NCBI RefSeq assembly: GCF_010470665.1
Contig: NZ_VOPZ01000003.1
Span: 124,001 to 188,000 of the forward strand
Direction of reading: 5' to 3'
Origin: Desulfovibrio sp. JC022
GTDB lineage: Bacteria > Desulfobacterota > Desulfovibrionia > Desulfovibrionales > Desulfovibrionaceae
Length of the DNA: 64,000 nt
Part shown: one piece after another, positions 27,489 through 36,396 of the stretch
How positions within the stretch are numbered: the stretch's first letter is position 1
How the letters are laid out: each line of letters begins with the position of its first letter
Notes under the pieces: generated by a model
Seen by the model: the letters and a program-made list of their open reading frames with translations, nothing else
Databases searched by the model: none
What the model was told of the DNA's origin: nothing
Program-made: the position numbers and the translations under genes

Positions 27489-27959
27489 TTAATTTCGCAG
27501 AGTCGTAAGCAGACGCACGGGATGGGTAAATAGGCCTAGCGCACTGGAGATATCTGTTGCCACCAGATCAGCGGAACGTGCGGCTTTCATGGACATGCAT
27601 TCGGCCCCGGAGATGATGATGCCGAGCGCGGCCTGTCTGAGCATGAGCATGTCGTTGCGGCCATTGCCGATGCAGGCGCATTTATCAGGACCAAGGACGT
27701 TCAAGTACTCAAGCTTGGATTGATCTTCGGGACTGCCGCCGATGATATGGATTTTGACGGGCAGGCCGGAAAGTTCCTCTTCACATTGGCCCAGCGTATC
27801 GGCAGTGAGTACGTGAATCTGCACGTCTTCAGCAAGCTCCAGAAGCAGCTTGCCCACGCCGGGCAGCAGGTTGCCGTCAAGGGCGAGGGTTCCGTTGTAA
27901 TCCAGAACAATGTGCTCGATTTCAAGCTTGGCGAATCCGGGAATGTCGAGGCTGATCAT
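27489..27959 (-). CDS. HAD-family phosphatase (soluble P-type ATPase-like)
   Basis: A 156-residue single-domain HAD protein: VLDYNGTLALDGNL carries the nucleophile Asp in the D-x-N-G-T form, then HVLTADTLG (motif II Thr), and CIGNGRNDMLML (motif IV). The D-Y-N-G-T variant is typical of the COG4087 group related to the P-domain of P-type ATPases. The substrate is unknown. It lies downstream of the amidase gene on the same strand, separated by an intergenic hairpin repeat. Confidence 0.8.
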   Translation of the reverse strand: MISLDIPGFAKLEIEHIVLDYNGTLALDGNLLPGVGKLLLELAEDVQIHVLTADTLGQCEEELSGLPVKIHIIGGSPEDQSKLEYLNVLGPDKCACIGNGRNDMLMLRQAALGIIISGAECMSMKAARSADLVATDISSALGLFTHPVRLLTTLRN

Positions 27960-27980
27960 AATTTTTCCTGCAAACTAAGA

Positions 27981-28062
27981 GCGAAGCTTAATAAAAGTTT
28001 TTGGGATTCTTAAACCCTTTTTACAAAAAGGGTTTAAGGCCCCCGGCAGGGTCGCCGAAGGC
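27981..28062 (+). repeat. Dispersed intergenic hairpin repeat, subtype A, copy 1
   Basis: It starts GCGAAGC-TTA-ATAAAAGTTTTT and continues GGGATTCTTAAACCC. The stem is CTTAAACCCTTTTT (28009) with AAAAAGGGTTTAAG (28025), and it ends near GCCGAAGGC. Same plan as copies at 32771, 40171, 50768 and 56721; the stem sequence is shared only with the copy at 50768. Confidence 0.8.
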
Positions 28063-28066
28063 ATCT

Positions 28067-29830
28067 TTATAGACTGGCGTACCTTTCAATCTGCTTCTTG
28101 TATTCCAATACACCTTTTACGATGCCGTCGGCAATATAAGAAAGATAGCGGTCGGTCTTAAGTCGTTTGGCTTCAGTGCGGTTGGTCAGATAACCCAGCT
28201 CGATAAGCACGGAAGGCATCTTCGCACCCATAAGCACGTAGAAAGGAGCTTCGCGTACACCCTGATCTTTTACCGACCATTTTCTGCGGATATTCTTCAG
28301 TGATCCTGTATGGATATTTTTAGCCAGATCCTTGCTTTCCTTCATCTTGGAATTGAGCATCAGATCGGTAAGAATGACCTGCAAATCACTGATTCGCTTG
28401 GCTGAGACCGCGTTTTCACGGGCAGCTACACGGACCGCGTTACGGTTGCGGGCAAGGTTCAAGGTATAGGTTTCAATGCCGTTGATCCTTGAACTGCGGT
28501 GCGCGTTGCAGTGGATGGAAATAAACATGTCAGCCTTCTTGATGTTGGCCATGGCGGTCCGTTCTTCAAGAGGGATGAACTTATCCTTGGTCCGGGTGTA
28601 CATGACTGTGAACCCGGCTTTCTTGAGTTTTGCGGCAAGTATTTTGGCAAAACGCAGGTTGATGTTCTTTTCTTTCAGTCCGTTGGCAGATGCTCCGGGG
28701 TCTTTTCCGCCGTGACCGGGATCAAGCATGATGGTTTTGAAAGTCAGGCCCAGCTGTTCCAGCAGTTCTCCGGCCATTTTTTTGCTGTTTGCCGGGGGGG
28801 TGTATTTTTGAGGTTTGGATTTCCTGGGTGTGGAATGGCGGACCGGACTTTTGTTTTCCACCACTTTTCCTTCTTCGGGTGCCTGAACGTCAACAACCAG
28901 CCTGAAGGGATTTTCCAGTGGGAAAATTTTGTAATCCTGCATGGCATTGAAATCGAGCACCACGCGGGTGGTCCGGGGGTCACGCTGGGCGGATCGAATA
29001 TCTTTGAGAATGCCGTCCGCAACATGGGTTGCCTTGTGTACTCCGTTGCCCAGAACAGTGTTCTCAAGGTCGATATAAAGCCTGTGCGGGCGGTTTACAC
29101 TCTGGTTCGGATTCAGAATCTGATAGCGGTAACGCACCTCTTCGTCGAGGTCGAGAACCACACGGGTGTAGCTGTCACTGCTGGTATAGCGCACTGAAAG
29201 AAGCTTGGCCTTACTTGACGATTTTCTACTGCTTTTTGTAGATGCCTTTTTAGCCGGGATAATGGTTCCGGAAGGCTTTTTATGTTTTGTCTTTTTCCCT
29301 GAAATACCTTTCCGGTCCATGGAGTCCAGTCGTTTGCGGGCCTTGGAATACATATCCGACTTGGCATAGCGGTGTACGATGGTCAGGTAGTCAGAATAGG
29401 CAAGGTCTTTTTCGTGCAGTTTACGTAATCTGATCTCTGCACGGCGGTAGATGCTGTCGTCCGTCCACTGGTGGGAGGGAAAGTTGGATATCATGCGCCC
29501 GTAGTAATCAACCGAAGTGCGGAAATCTTTTTTCATGCCGCTGCGGTTGCCCAGTTCCTCGTAGGTTCTGCCTAAATAGTAAAGGGATTTAGGGGCGTAA
29601 GTTCCTCGAGTGGACCTTTTAAATACATTGCGGAATTTTTTACCGACTTTTTCCCATTCGGAACGGTACTGAGATTTTTTTTTGTTTTTGGAAAGAGCGT
29701 GGAATTGCTTCCATGCAATAGTGAAATCATCTTTTATACTCGCCCCGAATGCGCTGGCAGGTATGACTGAAACAAGCAGTCCTGCAAGGAAAAGGGCCAT
29801 GATCAGATTTGGAATAAAAAATTTGCGCAT
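28067..29830 (-). CDS. N-acetylmuramoyl-L-alanine amidase (AmiC type, AMIN plus Amidase_3)
   Basis: A 587-residue exported protein. It has a signal peptide (hydrophobic 10-28, ending SAFGA) and a helical repeat region to about 165 with YYLGRTYEELGNRSGMKKDF. A basic Ser/Lys linker is followed by an AMIN domain about 205-315 (VRYTSSDSYTRVVLDLDEEV). The catalytic Amidase_3 domain is about 365-580: DPGHGGKDPGA, EKNINLRFA and SIHCNAH hold the zinc ligands, and IELGYLTN the catalytic Glu. It cuts the septal peptidoglycan amide bond during cell separation. The N-terminal repeat region is an addition to the E. coli AmiC plan. Confidence 0.93.
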   Translation of the reverse strand: MRKFFIPNLIMALFLAGLLVSVIPASAFGASIKDDFTIAWKQFHALSKNKKKSQYRSEWEKVGKKFRNVFKRSTRGTYAPKSLYYLGRTYEELGNRSGMKKDFRTSVDYYGRMISNFPSHQWTDDSIYRRAEIRLRKLHEKDLAYSDYLTIVHRYAKSDMYSKARKRLDSMDRKGISGKKTKHKKPSGTIIPAKKASTKSSRKSSSKAKLLSVRYTSSDSYTRVVLDLDEEVRYRYQILNPNQSVNRPHRLYIDLENTVLGNGVHKATHVADGILKDIRSAQRDPRTTRVVLDFNAMQDYKIFPLENPFRLVVDVQAPEEGKVVENKSPVRHSTPRKSKPQKYTPPANSKKMAGELLEQLGLTFKTIMLDPGHGGKDPGASANGLKEKNINLRFAKILAAKLKKAGFTVMYTRTKDKFIPLEERTAMANIKKADMFISIHCNAHRSSRINGIETYTLNLARNRNAVRVAARENAVSAKRISDLQVILTDLMLNSKMKESKDLAKNIHTGSLKNIRRKWSVKDQGVREAPFYVLMGAKMPSVLIELGYLTNRTEAKRLKTDRYLSYIADGIVKGVLEYKKQIERYASL

Positions 29831-30114
29831 TTTTTTAGGTCGAATATCTTTATATTAAATGTTTTTGCCCAATGAAACAGCAGTAAAAATACAGGCAATT
29901 GTTCTAAAAAAAGTTTAGATGTTTTCTTTAATAAGCTCGCACGCCCGAAAAATCAACTTCTATGTTATATGTTAGGGGCGATGGTTCGATTTTAGTACTC
30001 CGGGCCGCGAGAACAGTATATGAATGCTGGACTGACGGCCCTTTTTATGTAATTGGCATATGCATTGTTACACGGAACTTAAACAATTTACTTCACTCAT
30101 TTGGAGATAGATAA

Positions 30115-31098
30115 ATGGAAGCTCCCCAGAGAAATTTGGCTCTTGACCTTGTTAGGGTAACCGAAGCTGCGGCACTGGCTTCCGCCAGATGGCTGGGCCG
30201 GGGTGACAAAAACGCCGGTGATCAGGCTGCGGTCGATGCTATGCGTCTCAGTTTCAACAGCCTGGAAATCAGCGGTACAGTTGTTATCGGTGAAGGCGAG
30301 AAAGACCATGCTCCCATGCTTTACAACGGTGAGAAGCTGGGGCTTGGCGAAGGTCCGGGTATGGACGTTGCCGTGGACCCCGTTGAAGGCACCAACCTGC
30401 TGGCTTACGGTCGTCCCAACGCAATTTCTGTTGTCGGTGTTGCTCCCACCGGAATGATGCTTGACCCGGGTCCCAGCTACTACATGCAGAAGCTGGTTGT
30501 ACCTACCGCCGCAAGGAACATGGTCGACATCAACGCTCCGGTCAAGGACAACCTCGTCAAGATTGCCAAGGCCCTGAACAAGGATGTGGACGACCTCGTT
30601 GTTTTCGTTCTGGAAAAACCGAGACACCACGGACTGATTCAGGAAATCCGCGATGCCGGGGCACGTATTCAGCTGCACACCGACGGTGATGTTGCCGGCG
30701 CACTTATGGTTGTTGACCCCCGTAGCCCGGTTGATGTTATGATCGGAACCGGCGGTACTCCCGAGGGGGTGCTTGCTGCCTGCGCTATCCGCATCATGGG
30801 TGGCGAAATGTTCGCAAAATTTGATCCTCAGTCCGAGTCTGAAAAAGGCGCTCTTGAAGAGCAGGGCTATGATCTGCGTAACATTATGACCGTAAATGAT
30901 CTGGTCAAGAGTGATGATATCTTCTTTTCCGCCACCGGTATTTCCGGCGGAACCTTCCTGCGCGGAGTCCGTTACCTCGGCTACGGCGCGGAAACCACTT
31001 CTCTGGTCATGCGCGGCAAGACCGGAACCGTACGCCACATTGAAGCTGTCCACACATGGGATAAGCTCATGAAGATCAGTGCTGTTAAGTACGATTAG
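30115..31098 (+). CDS. glpX: Class II fructose-1,6-bisphosphatase GlpX
   Basis: A 327-residue protein beginning MEAPQRNLALDLVRVTEAAA, the typical GlpX opening. It has the metal-site segments VVIGEGEKDHAPML and AVDPVEGTNLLA, then GTGGTPEGVLAAC. It hydrolyses fructose 1,6-bisphosphate in gluconeogenesis (some homologues also act on sedoheptulose bisphosphate). Length and motifs are complete. A TTGGAGAT Shine-Dalgarno precedes the ATG, and a strong terminator follows, so it is monocistronic. Confidence 0.97.
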   Translation: MEAPQRNLALDLVRVTEAAALASARWLGRGDKNAGDQAAVDAMRLSFNSLEISGTVVIGEGEKDHAPMLYNGEKLGLGEGPGMDVAVDPVEGTNLLAYGRPNAISVVGVAPTGMMLDPGPSYYMQKLVVPTAARNMVDINAPVKDNLVKIAKALNKDVDDLVVFVLEKPRHHGLIQEIRDAGARIQLHTDGDVAGALMVVDPRSPVDVMIGTGGTPEGVLAACAIRIMGGEMFAKFDPQSESEKGALEEQGYDLRNIMTVNDLVKSDDIFFSATGISGGTFLRGVRYLGYGAETTSLVMRGKTGTVRHIEAVHTWDKLMKISAVKYD

Positions 31099-31117
31099 TA
31101 CGAAGGATATTGATAAA

Positions 31118-31154
31118 TAAAGAGGTCAGCCGGATTTCCGGCTGACCTCTTTTT
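31118..31154 (+). terminator. Rho-independent terminator of glpX
   Basis: AAAGAGGTCAGCCGG pairs with CCGGCTGACCTCTTTTT around a short loop, 20 bp after the glpX stop. It also faces the end of the convergent antitoxin gene. Confidence 0.92.
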
Positions 31155-31170
31155 GTTTTGGCGTATTTTT

Positions 31171-31545
31171 TTACAGAAAACGTTTGTAGGAGGTGTTCAG
31201 GGCCTTGCCCAATCGTTTGGCCATATCAATGCTTATTGTACGCACTTCTCTTTCCATATCGGAGATATGATTTTTATGGACTCCGACCTTTGCGGCAAGC
31301 TCTGCCTGAGTCAGGTCTTCGCGAAAGCGTGCGCCGCGCAGGTTTGAGGCAGGAGTCGGTTCAGGAAGAACTTCTTCCGCGCTGAAAATTTCCTCTCCTA
31401 CGCCGTTGACTTCCCGAACTTCGTATTTTGCCAGTCGCAGGAAATTTTTGAGGGCTTCGCCAATGATATGGATTTCATCGGCTGGAACTTTCAGGCAGAG
31501 TTCAGCTGATTTTTCCGTAGTTGACTTTTTCGTGAGTTCCAACAT
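31171..31545 (-). CDS. XRE-type antitoxin of a RelE/HigB-like pair
   Basis: A 124-residue protein with a C-terminal helix-turn-helix (LTQAELAAKVGVHKNHISDME) and RLGKALNTSY. I choose ATG 31545 because a GGAG box lies 8 nt upstream within the toxin gene; a start at 31560 is also open. The gene overlaps the 3' end of the toxin gene by 44 bp, the toxin-first order typical of HigBA. The N-terminal half probably wraps the toxin, and the complex would repress its own promoter. Confidence 0.82.
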   Translation of the reverse strand: MLELTKKSTTEKSAELCLKVPADEIHIIGEALKNFLRLAKYEVREVNGVGEEIFSAEEVLPEPTPASNLRGARFREDLTQAELAAKVGVHKNHISDMEREVRTISIDMAKRLGKALNTSYKRFL

Positions 31546-31798
31546 AGCGAATCTCCACAACCTTGATTTTGTTATTTTCTACACACCAGACAGCCACATA
31601 GCGGGGTTTACCCTTGTTCAAATGGCAATGGTGAAATCCTTTTTTACCTTTTAGTTTGCCGTAATTAGGCCAGCTTTGTTGGGTCAGGCCGTCTGCTTCA
31701 ATATCACTACGCAGGAAATTTAACGCTTCAAGTACCTTGGGTGGCAGTTTGTTAATTTGTTTTCGGGATTTGCCAGTGAATATTATTTTCCATTCCAT
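31502..31798 (-). CDS. RelE/HigB-like toxin
   Basis: A 98-residue basic protein with the RelE/ParE-fold pattern: GKSRKQINKLPPKVLEAL, then YGKLKGKKGFHHCHLNKGKPRYVAVW and KVVEIRYVGTHEKVNY. Such toxins cut mRNA on the ribosome. It is first in the pair, followed by an overlapping XRE antitoxin. The lysine/histidine-rich middle agrees with an RNase site, but the catalytic residues cannot be fixed from sequence alone. Confidence 0.8.
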   Translation of the reverse strand: MEWKIIFTGKSRKQINKLPPKVLEALNFLRSDIEADGLTQQSWPNYGKLKGKKGFHHCHLNKGKPRYVAVWCVENNKIKVVEIRYVGTHEKVNYGKIS

Positions 31799-31966
31799 GA
31801 CTGTATGGTAACCTTTGCGAGGTTGTTAGTAAACATAAAATGATTACCTTAGAGGGCCGCAAAAAGCCGACCTGCAAGAGATCGGCTTTAGGAAGTGCTG
31901 AAAATAAATCTTGATTAAGGGCTGTAGAAAAAGCAGAATCCTCCAGCTTTTGCCCAATTGGTATCT

Positions 31967-32206
31967 TTAATACTCCGGTGCTTCCAGCTTTTCAGAGATG
32001 ATCTTTGCGTCTTCTTCGCGGGCGGCAGCCCCAAGTTCTTTGGCTTCGCCGTGGCAGGTGATGCCTGTGGGGCGCAGCTGCACGTATCCGGCGGAGAGTA
32101 CGTTGGTGTAGGGGATCTGTTCCCTGAATTCGAGGTAGCCGATGCGGTTGGGGATGAGTATGGGCAGTGGATCGCCTGAAAAATCCTCAAACATGATGTA
32201 TTTCAT
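31967..32206 (-). CDS. Small conserved-looking protein of unknown function
   Basis: A 79-residue product starting at ATG 32206 behind AAAGGA, reading MKYIMFEDFSGDPLPILIPN. It has no membrane segment and two stretches suggesting beta-strands (PILIPNRIGYLEF, SAGYVQLRP). The longer open frame to 32293 lacks a ribosome site. I do not recognise the family. Confidence 0.55.
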   Translation of the reverse strand: MKYIMFEDFSGDPLPILIPNRIGYLEFREQIPYTNVLSAGYVQLRPTGITCHGEAKELGAAAREEDAKIISEKLEAPEY

Positions 32207-32357
32207 TTTCGGTCCTTTATGATGCGGCCCGCCGGGGTTGGCAAGAGGCCGGAAGTTGTTCCAGTTCGCGAACAATGTTGCCCGCATTCTCATTACAGAT
32301 TATAGGCATATATATTCAAGATCAAGAAGTGTAGACCAGAAAATCCGGAGTTGGCAA

Positions 32358-32747
32358 ATGGCTGGACATGACAAAGACCCGCTGGACAATAACGAACTTG
32401 CCAGAATGCGTACGCTATTGGCTAATGAGCGGACGTTTCTGGCCTGGTGCCGGACTGCGCTGGGGTTGTTCGGTTTCGGTTTCGTTATTGAGAAGGCCAG
32501 ATTATATATGGAAAAAATGTTGCCCGGAACCCCGGCGAGAATGCTGAGTGAGATGAATTTTCTGGGTATTTTCATTATTATTTCGGGGATGGTTATCCTG
32601 ACCAGCGCGGCTTTCCGTTTTTATCGTTTTGAGAAGAGTGTCGGTTCAAGGGTCCGCTGGACTACCCCGTATCCTGAAATGCTGGTTACCGTGGCTGTGG
32701 GCGTAATTTTGATCGTAAGTTCTATAGCCGGAAAGATGTTTTTTTAA
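32358..32747 (+). CDS. DUF202 family inner-membrane protein
   Basis: A 129-residue protein starting at ATG 32358 (GGAG box upstream). NELARMRTLLANERTFLAWCRTAL is the hallmark DUF202 opening. Three membrane segments follow: about 33-50 (overlapping that motif), 70-90 and 108-127. The family's role is unknown. It is followed by a dispersed hairpin repeat and then the heptosyltransferase gene. Confidence 0.88.
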   Translation: MAGHDKDPLDNNELARMRTLLANERTFLAWCRTALGLFGFGFVIEKARLYMEKMLPGTPARMLSEMNFLGIFIIISGMVILTSAAFRFYRFEKSVGSRVRWTTPYPEMLVTVAVGVILIVSSIAGKMFF

Positions 32748-32770
32748 TCCTGCACAACTTTTTGCTCCAA

Positions 32771-32860
32771 GCGGCGAAGCCATAATAAAAGTTTTTGAAG
32801 AGTCCAGAGAAACTTTTTTCAAAAAGTTTCTCTGGTCCCGCTGAAAGTGCCGCCGGAGGC
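32771..32860 (+). repeat. Dispersed intergenic hairpin repeat, subtype B, copy 1
   Basis: It begins GCGGCGAAGCC, then TAAAAGTTTTTGAAGAGT. The stem is CCAGAGAAACTTTTT (32804) with AAAAAGTTTCTCTGG (32821), and it ends GCCGCCGGAGGC. The final GGAGG lies 12 nt before the ATG of the heptosyltransferase gene and may serve as its ribosome site. Confidence 0.85.
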
Positions 32861-32871
32861 AAAATCAAATA

Positions 32872-33933
32872 ATGAAAAAAAATTACAAAAAAATAGCCCT
32901 TTGGCAGACCGCCTTTCTTGGCGATGCAGTGCTGACCTTGCCCCTGATCAAAGCCCTTTCTTTGCGCTTTCCTGATGCGGAGATTCATCTTTTTGTGCGC
33001 AAGGGCGTGGAGCCTTTATTCGAAGGTCAGCCGGAACTTGCCGGGGTGCACGGTTTTGCCAAACGCGGCGCGCAAAAAGGCATGGGCGCCGCCCGCTCCT
33101 ACGGCGCAAAGCTGGGCAGGCAGGGCTTCGATCTTTGGATCTCTGCACATACCAGCATGCGTTCGGCTGTGGTTTCAGTGTCCACCGGAATTAAAGACCG
33201 CATCGGCTACGATGCCCCGTGGTATAATAGTTTTGTGTATTCCGAGACAGTGAAACGGCGTTTTGAGGAGCAGGAAGAAGTGGAAAGATTGCTCGCTCTC
33301 GGTGAACCTCTGGGGATTTCCGGCAAGGCACCGGAGGTCAAGCTTGAGCTTCCCGCAGCTAGGATCAGTGAGGCGGAAGAATTTTTCAAGGGGCTTGGTG
33401 ATAGCCCGGTGATAGGCGTCCATCCCGGATCTACTTGGGAGACCAAGAAATGGCCGGAGCAGAATTTTGCACAGGTGATCGATAGGTGCGTCGGTGATGG
33501 ATTCAAAGTAATTCTCTTTGGCGGCCCTGACGAAAAAGAGCTTTGTCAGTCTATCTTGGCGCAGGCTAGGCAAGCTGATGCGGTCATCAATCTGGCTGGG
33601 AAACTGGGTTTGCAACAGCTTGCGGCCCACATTCGCCAACTGGACGTTTATCTGACCAATGATTCAGGTCCCATGCATATCGCATGGATTCAAAATGTGC
33701 CTGTGCTGGCTATGTTCGGGCCCACGGTGCGCAAGTTCGGGTTTTTTCCGCGCGGCGCAAATTCCACGGTGCTGGAAAGCGGAGATGATTTAAAATGCCG
33801 GCCCTGCGGATTGCATGGTGGTAAAAGCTGCCCGGAAAAGCATCATAAATGTATGACTGATATTACGGCCCGGATGGTTTGGAATGAAATTTTGCAGAAG
33901 GTCGGAAAAGGCAGGGAGAAAGGGAATGGTTAA
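32872..33933 (+). CDS. Family 9 glycosyltransferase, ADP-heptose:LPS heptosyltransferase (WaaF-like)
   Basis: A 353-residue GT-B enzyme. It has IALWQTAFLGDAVLTLPLIKAL at the N-terminus, VIGVHPGSTWETKKWPEQNF in the middle and DVYLTNDSGPMHIAWIQNVPVLAMFGPT in the donor site. These are the heptosyltransferase II (WaaF) signatures. It adds heptose to the lipopolysaccharide inner core on the cytoplasmic side. The C-terminal cysteines (CRPCGLHGGKSCPEKHHKCM) are common in this group. Its end overlaps the start of the following lipoprotein gene by 8 bp. Confidence 0.9.
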   Translation: MKKNYKKIALWQTAFLGDAVLTLPLIKALSLRFPDAEIHLFVRKGVEPLFEGQPELAGVHGFAKRGAQKGMGAARSYGAKLGRQGFDLWISAHTSMRSAVVSVSTGIKDRIGYDAPWYNSFVYSETVKRRFEEQEEVERLLALGEPLGISGKAPEVKLELPAARISEAEEFFKGLGDSPVIGVHPGSTWETKKWPEQNFAQVIDRCVGDGFKVILFGGPDEKELCQSILAQARQADAVINLAGKLGLQQLAAHIRQLDVYLTNDSGPMHIAWIQNVPVLAMFGPTVRKFGFFPRGANSTVLESGDDLKCRPCGLHGGKSCPEKHHKCMTDITARMVWNEILQKVGKGREKGNG

Positions 33934-35770
33934 GCTGAAGAAAATTTTAATCCCCCTGCTGGTACTGGCCTGCATGGTTTTGCTTTCCGGATGCAAGGTC
34001 AAAGGTTTCGGCAAAACAGCTGCACCTGTTGCTGCACCTGTCCTGGCTCCGGTTAAGGTTTCTTCTGCCCCTTACACTGAGGAAAAGAAGAGTGTGATTG
34101 TCTGCACTGCGGATTTTTTGCGCGCAGCCCGTTCTTTCTCTTATTTGCACCGTGAATATGAGGGTGTGAAATCGGTCATTCTCAAGGTCCCCTCCTGCAA
34201 CGGTACAGCCGAGTCTGTGGAGAAAGTGGTTTCCGGGGTGCGCGGTCAGGTGGACCGTCTTAATAAGAACGGTAAGGTCATGTCTGTGCTTATCCTCGGC
34301 AACCGGGATATTATTCCCACTGCCGGATTCAGCGTGGCAAATGGAACTGAAGTATTCCTTTCCGATTACGGCTACGGAGGTTCTGCCTCGGCCCCGGAAA
34401 ATATGCTGCCCGTGGGCAGGATTCCCGCCCGCGACTGTGCCGAGGCTGAAGCTGTCGCTGCCAAGTATGAACGCTGGTATGGGGACCGGGAATTTCGTCC
34501 GGCATGGCCTGTTTCATTTATAGGAGGAGAGGGATTTTCCGCGCGGTCACTTTCTGATTCGGAACTTCTTTTTTTCAACCTGCAACAGGAAGGCATTGCC
34601 GGTCCTGAAGCTATCCGCTATCTCGGGGCTGCCGGGGGAGCGACTCCGCAGCGGTTGCAGCAGTCTCTGGCTGAAGATGATGTTTCCGTGCAATGGCTGG
34701 CCCTTGAAGCCCGTTCTGAAGGATTTAAGGCCGGGAGTGGAATCGTGTCTGTCCCGGAAATTTTGAGCCTTGAGTACAAGCCCGGTTTGCCTGTTATCCT
34801 CAACCCTTCCTGCGAAGTTGTTGCGCTTAATTCAACTATGCCTACTCCGGCTGAAGCTGTGGTGCTTTCTTCCGGCGGCGGTCTGGCAATGATGACCGGC
34901 TGCAACAGCGCTGGGAATATCCGTGCCGAGCTTGATGACGGGCGTGTTTTTCGGGTTGATTCCAGCGGTACTCCCCGCTTGCTCATGGAATTTCATAAGG
35001 CTTACTTCAGCGGCAAACACCGCATGGGCGATGCCCTGATCGAAGCACGAGCCCAATTTGCCCAGAACCTGCTTGAGGGCGAGAGCCTTGCCCCATTGTA
35101 TGATCTTGTTTTTTACGGTGATCCGGTCATGTCCCTTCCTTTGCCTGTGCGCACGGAATCGCCCTCCTACAAGGGATTGAATGTAGTTACCAAGTCCAAG
35201 AAACAGCAGGGCGTAGCTGTGTTTGCAGTTAATTCCACCATTTCCTTTGCCATGGAAGAGGGTGGAGTTTATCCGGCAGTGCGTTTGCAGGTCATTGATC
35301 GCAGTAGTGGGAAGGTCGTTTCCTCCATGAAAGTGGAAGAGGATGACATTTTTAATTTCATGTCCGATGGCGAGGGGCAGTATCTTATTTATTCCCGCCC
35401 CCTCGATGGACCGTTGGCGTGGCAGTTTTTTGATGTACGTGAGAAGGGCAAGGTGGATAAAAATGAATCCGCTGTTGTTGTAAAGCGCAGCAGACCTTCC
35501 CCAAGGATCAGTGCCGGACTTAAGCCGGTAAATTATGCAGTACAGGTCAGCTCCAACCGTAAAGAGAAGTCTGCAGTCAAAGTTCGCCAGCGGCTAAGCG
35601 GTCAAGGTTATGAGGCCTATGTAGTAGAGATTCCTTCCGCCAATAACCGTAAGTGGTATTGTGTTCGTTTCGGCAGATTTGATTCATGGGCCGATGCTGT
35701 AGAAGCTTCGGCTGCCTATGAACGCAAAGAGCAGGCTGATGCGAAGATTGTTCGTTGTAATGGCGGATAG
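33926..35770 (+). CDS. Lipoprotein with gingipain (C25)-like region and C-terminal SPOR domain
   Basis: A 614-residue protein from ATG 33926, preceded by GAAAGGGA and overlapping the previous stop. The lipobox is LLSGC, with Cys at residue 22. About 50-415 resembles the C25 caspase-like fold: VLILGNRDIIPTAG, LPVGRIPARD, VILNPSCEV and LVFYGDPVMSLPL. The position where active gingipains have the catalytic His reads EARSEG, so it may not be a protease. The C-terminal 75 residues (NYAVQVSSNRKEKSAV ... WYCVRFGRF) form a SPOR domain, which binds denuded septal glycan. A division-site envelope role is inferred. Confidence 0.65.
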   Translation: MVKLKKILIPLLVLACMVLLSGCKVKGFGKTAAPVAAPVLAPVKVSSAPYTEEKKSVIVCTADFLRAARSFSYLHREYEGVKSVILKVPSCNGTAESVEKVVSGVRGQVDRLNKNGKVMSVLILGNRDIIPTAGFSVANGTEVFLSDYGYGGSASAPENMLPVGRIPARDCAEAEAVAAKYERWYGDREFRPAWPVSFIGGEGFSARSLSDSELLFFNLQQEGIAGPEAIRYLGAAGGATPQRLQQSLAEDDVSVQWLALEARSEGFKAGSGIVSVPEILSLEYKPGLPVILNPSCEVVALNSTMPTPAEAVVLSSGGGLAMMTGCNSAGNIRAELDDGRVFRVDSSGTPRLLMEFHKAYFSGKHRMGDALIEARAQFAQNLLEGESLAPLYDLVFYGDPVMSLPLPVRTESPSYKGLNVVTKSKKQQGVAVFAVNSTISFAMEEGGVYPAVRLQVIDRSSGKVVSSMKVEEDDIFNFMSDGEGQYLIYSRPLDGPLAWQFFDVREKGKVDKNESAVVVKRSRPSPRISAGLKPVNYAVQVSSNRKEKSAVKVRQRLSGQGYEAYVVEIPSANNRKWYCVRFGRFDSWADAVEASAAYERKEQADAKIVRCNGG

Positions 35771-35873
35771 TTAGAAGTTTATAATACGTTCGTGGTTGAT
35801 TGTTGGCGTTTGTTTTACTATAAGCCTGTCTTTGTAGAATGTTAAGTTGCATTAAGAAGATAGGTTTTTGGTA

Positions 35874-36356
35874 ATGAATTCAAAGTTTAAAAAGATAGTG
35901 TTTTTATTGATCGGGCTTACGGCTTTTGCTTCATTGGGTACTTACGCCATCTATTCAATTAGAGGTGGCGGGAAGCACCGGGTGGTCCTTTCTTCCAAGT
36001 ATAAATTTTCCAAGGGTATTTCGCCTGCCAAGCTTGAGCTGAGTAATGGCGAGATTATCAAGCTCAACAGGAGTTTCTGGGAGAACCGGGAGGTCCTCAA
36101 AAAAGCGGTGCTGACCGTGGCCGGGCAGGAAAGTGACCGTGGGCCTAAAGAAATGACACCCAAGGCCGGATTGAAATTTTCCCTTGAACTCAAAGGGAAA
36201 AGCGGCATGACCTATTCCCCGGAAAATATTTTTTGCCAACGCGGTAAACTTGTTGATGAAATAGCTCGTTACGTCGGGGAGGGGGCCAAGATTCTGGCCT
36301 CTTATGCGAGTGACCCGGCTCTTCAGAATCGAGAAGTTGAGATAGTTGATATGTAA
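35874..36356 (+). CDS. Membrane-anchored protein of unknown function
   Basis: A 160-residue product from ATG 35874 (a TTG at 35868 is also possible). One N-terminal membrane segment (about 6-28), then a predicted periplasmic part with mixed charges and a central KFSLELKGKSGMTYSPENIF. No family is recognised. It stands alone, with a strong terminator shared with rimO. Confidence 0.6.
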   Translation: MNSKFKKIVFLLIGLTAFASLGTYAIYSIRGGGKHRVVLSSKYKFSKGISPAKLELSNGEIIKLNRSFWENREVLKKAVLTVAGQESDRGPKEMTPKAGLKFSLELKGKSGMTYSPENIFCQRGKLVDEIARYVGEGAKILASYASDPALQNREVEIVDM

Positions 36357-36363
36357 AAAAAAC

Positions 36364-36396
36364 CTCCCTCTGACATTGGTCAGAGGGAGTTTTTTT
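36364..36396 (+). terminator. Bidirectional hairpin terminator
   Basis: CTCCCTCTGAC pairs with GTCAGAGGGAG around a 4-nt loop, flanked by A- and T-tracts, between two convergent genes. Confidence 0.9.

Noticed and set aside
30097-31053. 318-codon open frame opposite glpX
   Set aside because: Complement of a complete, well-conserved glpX; low-complexity Asn/Gly/Val composition typical of antisense frames.
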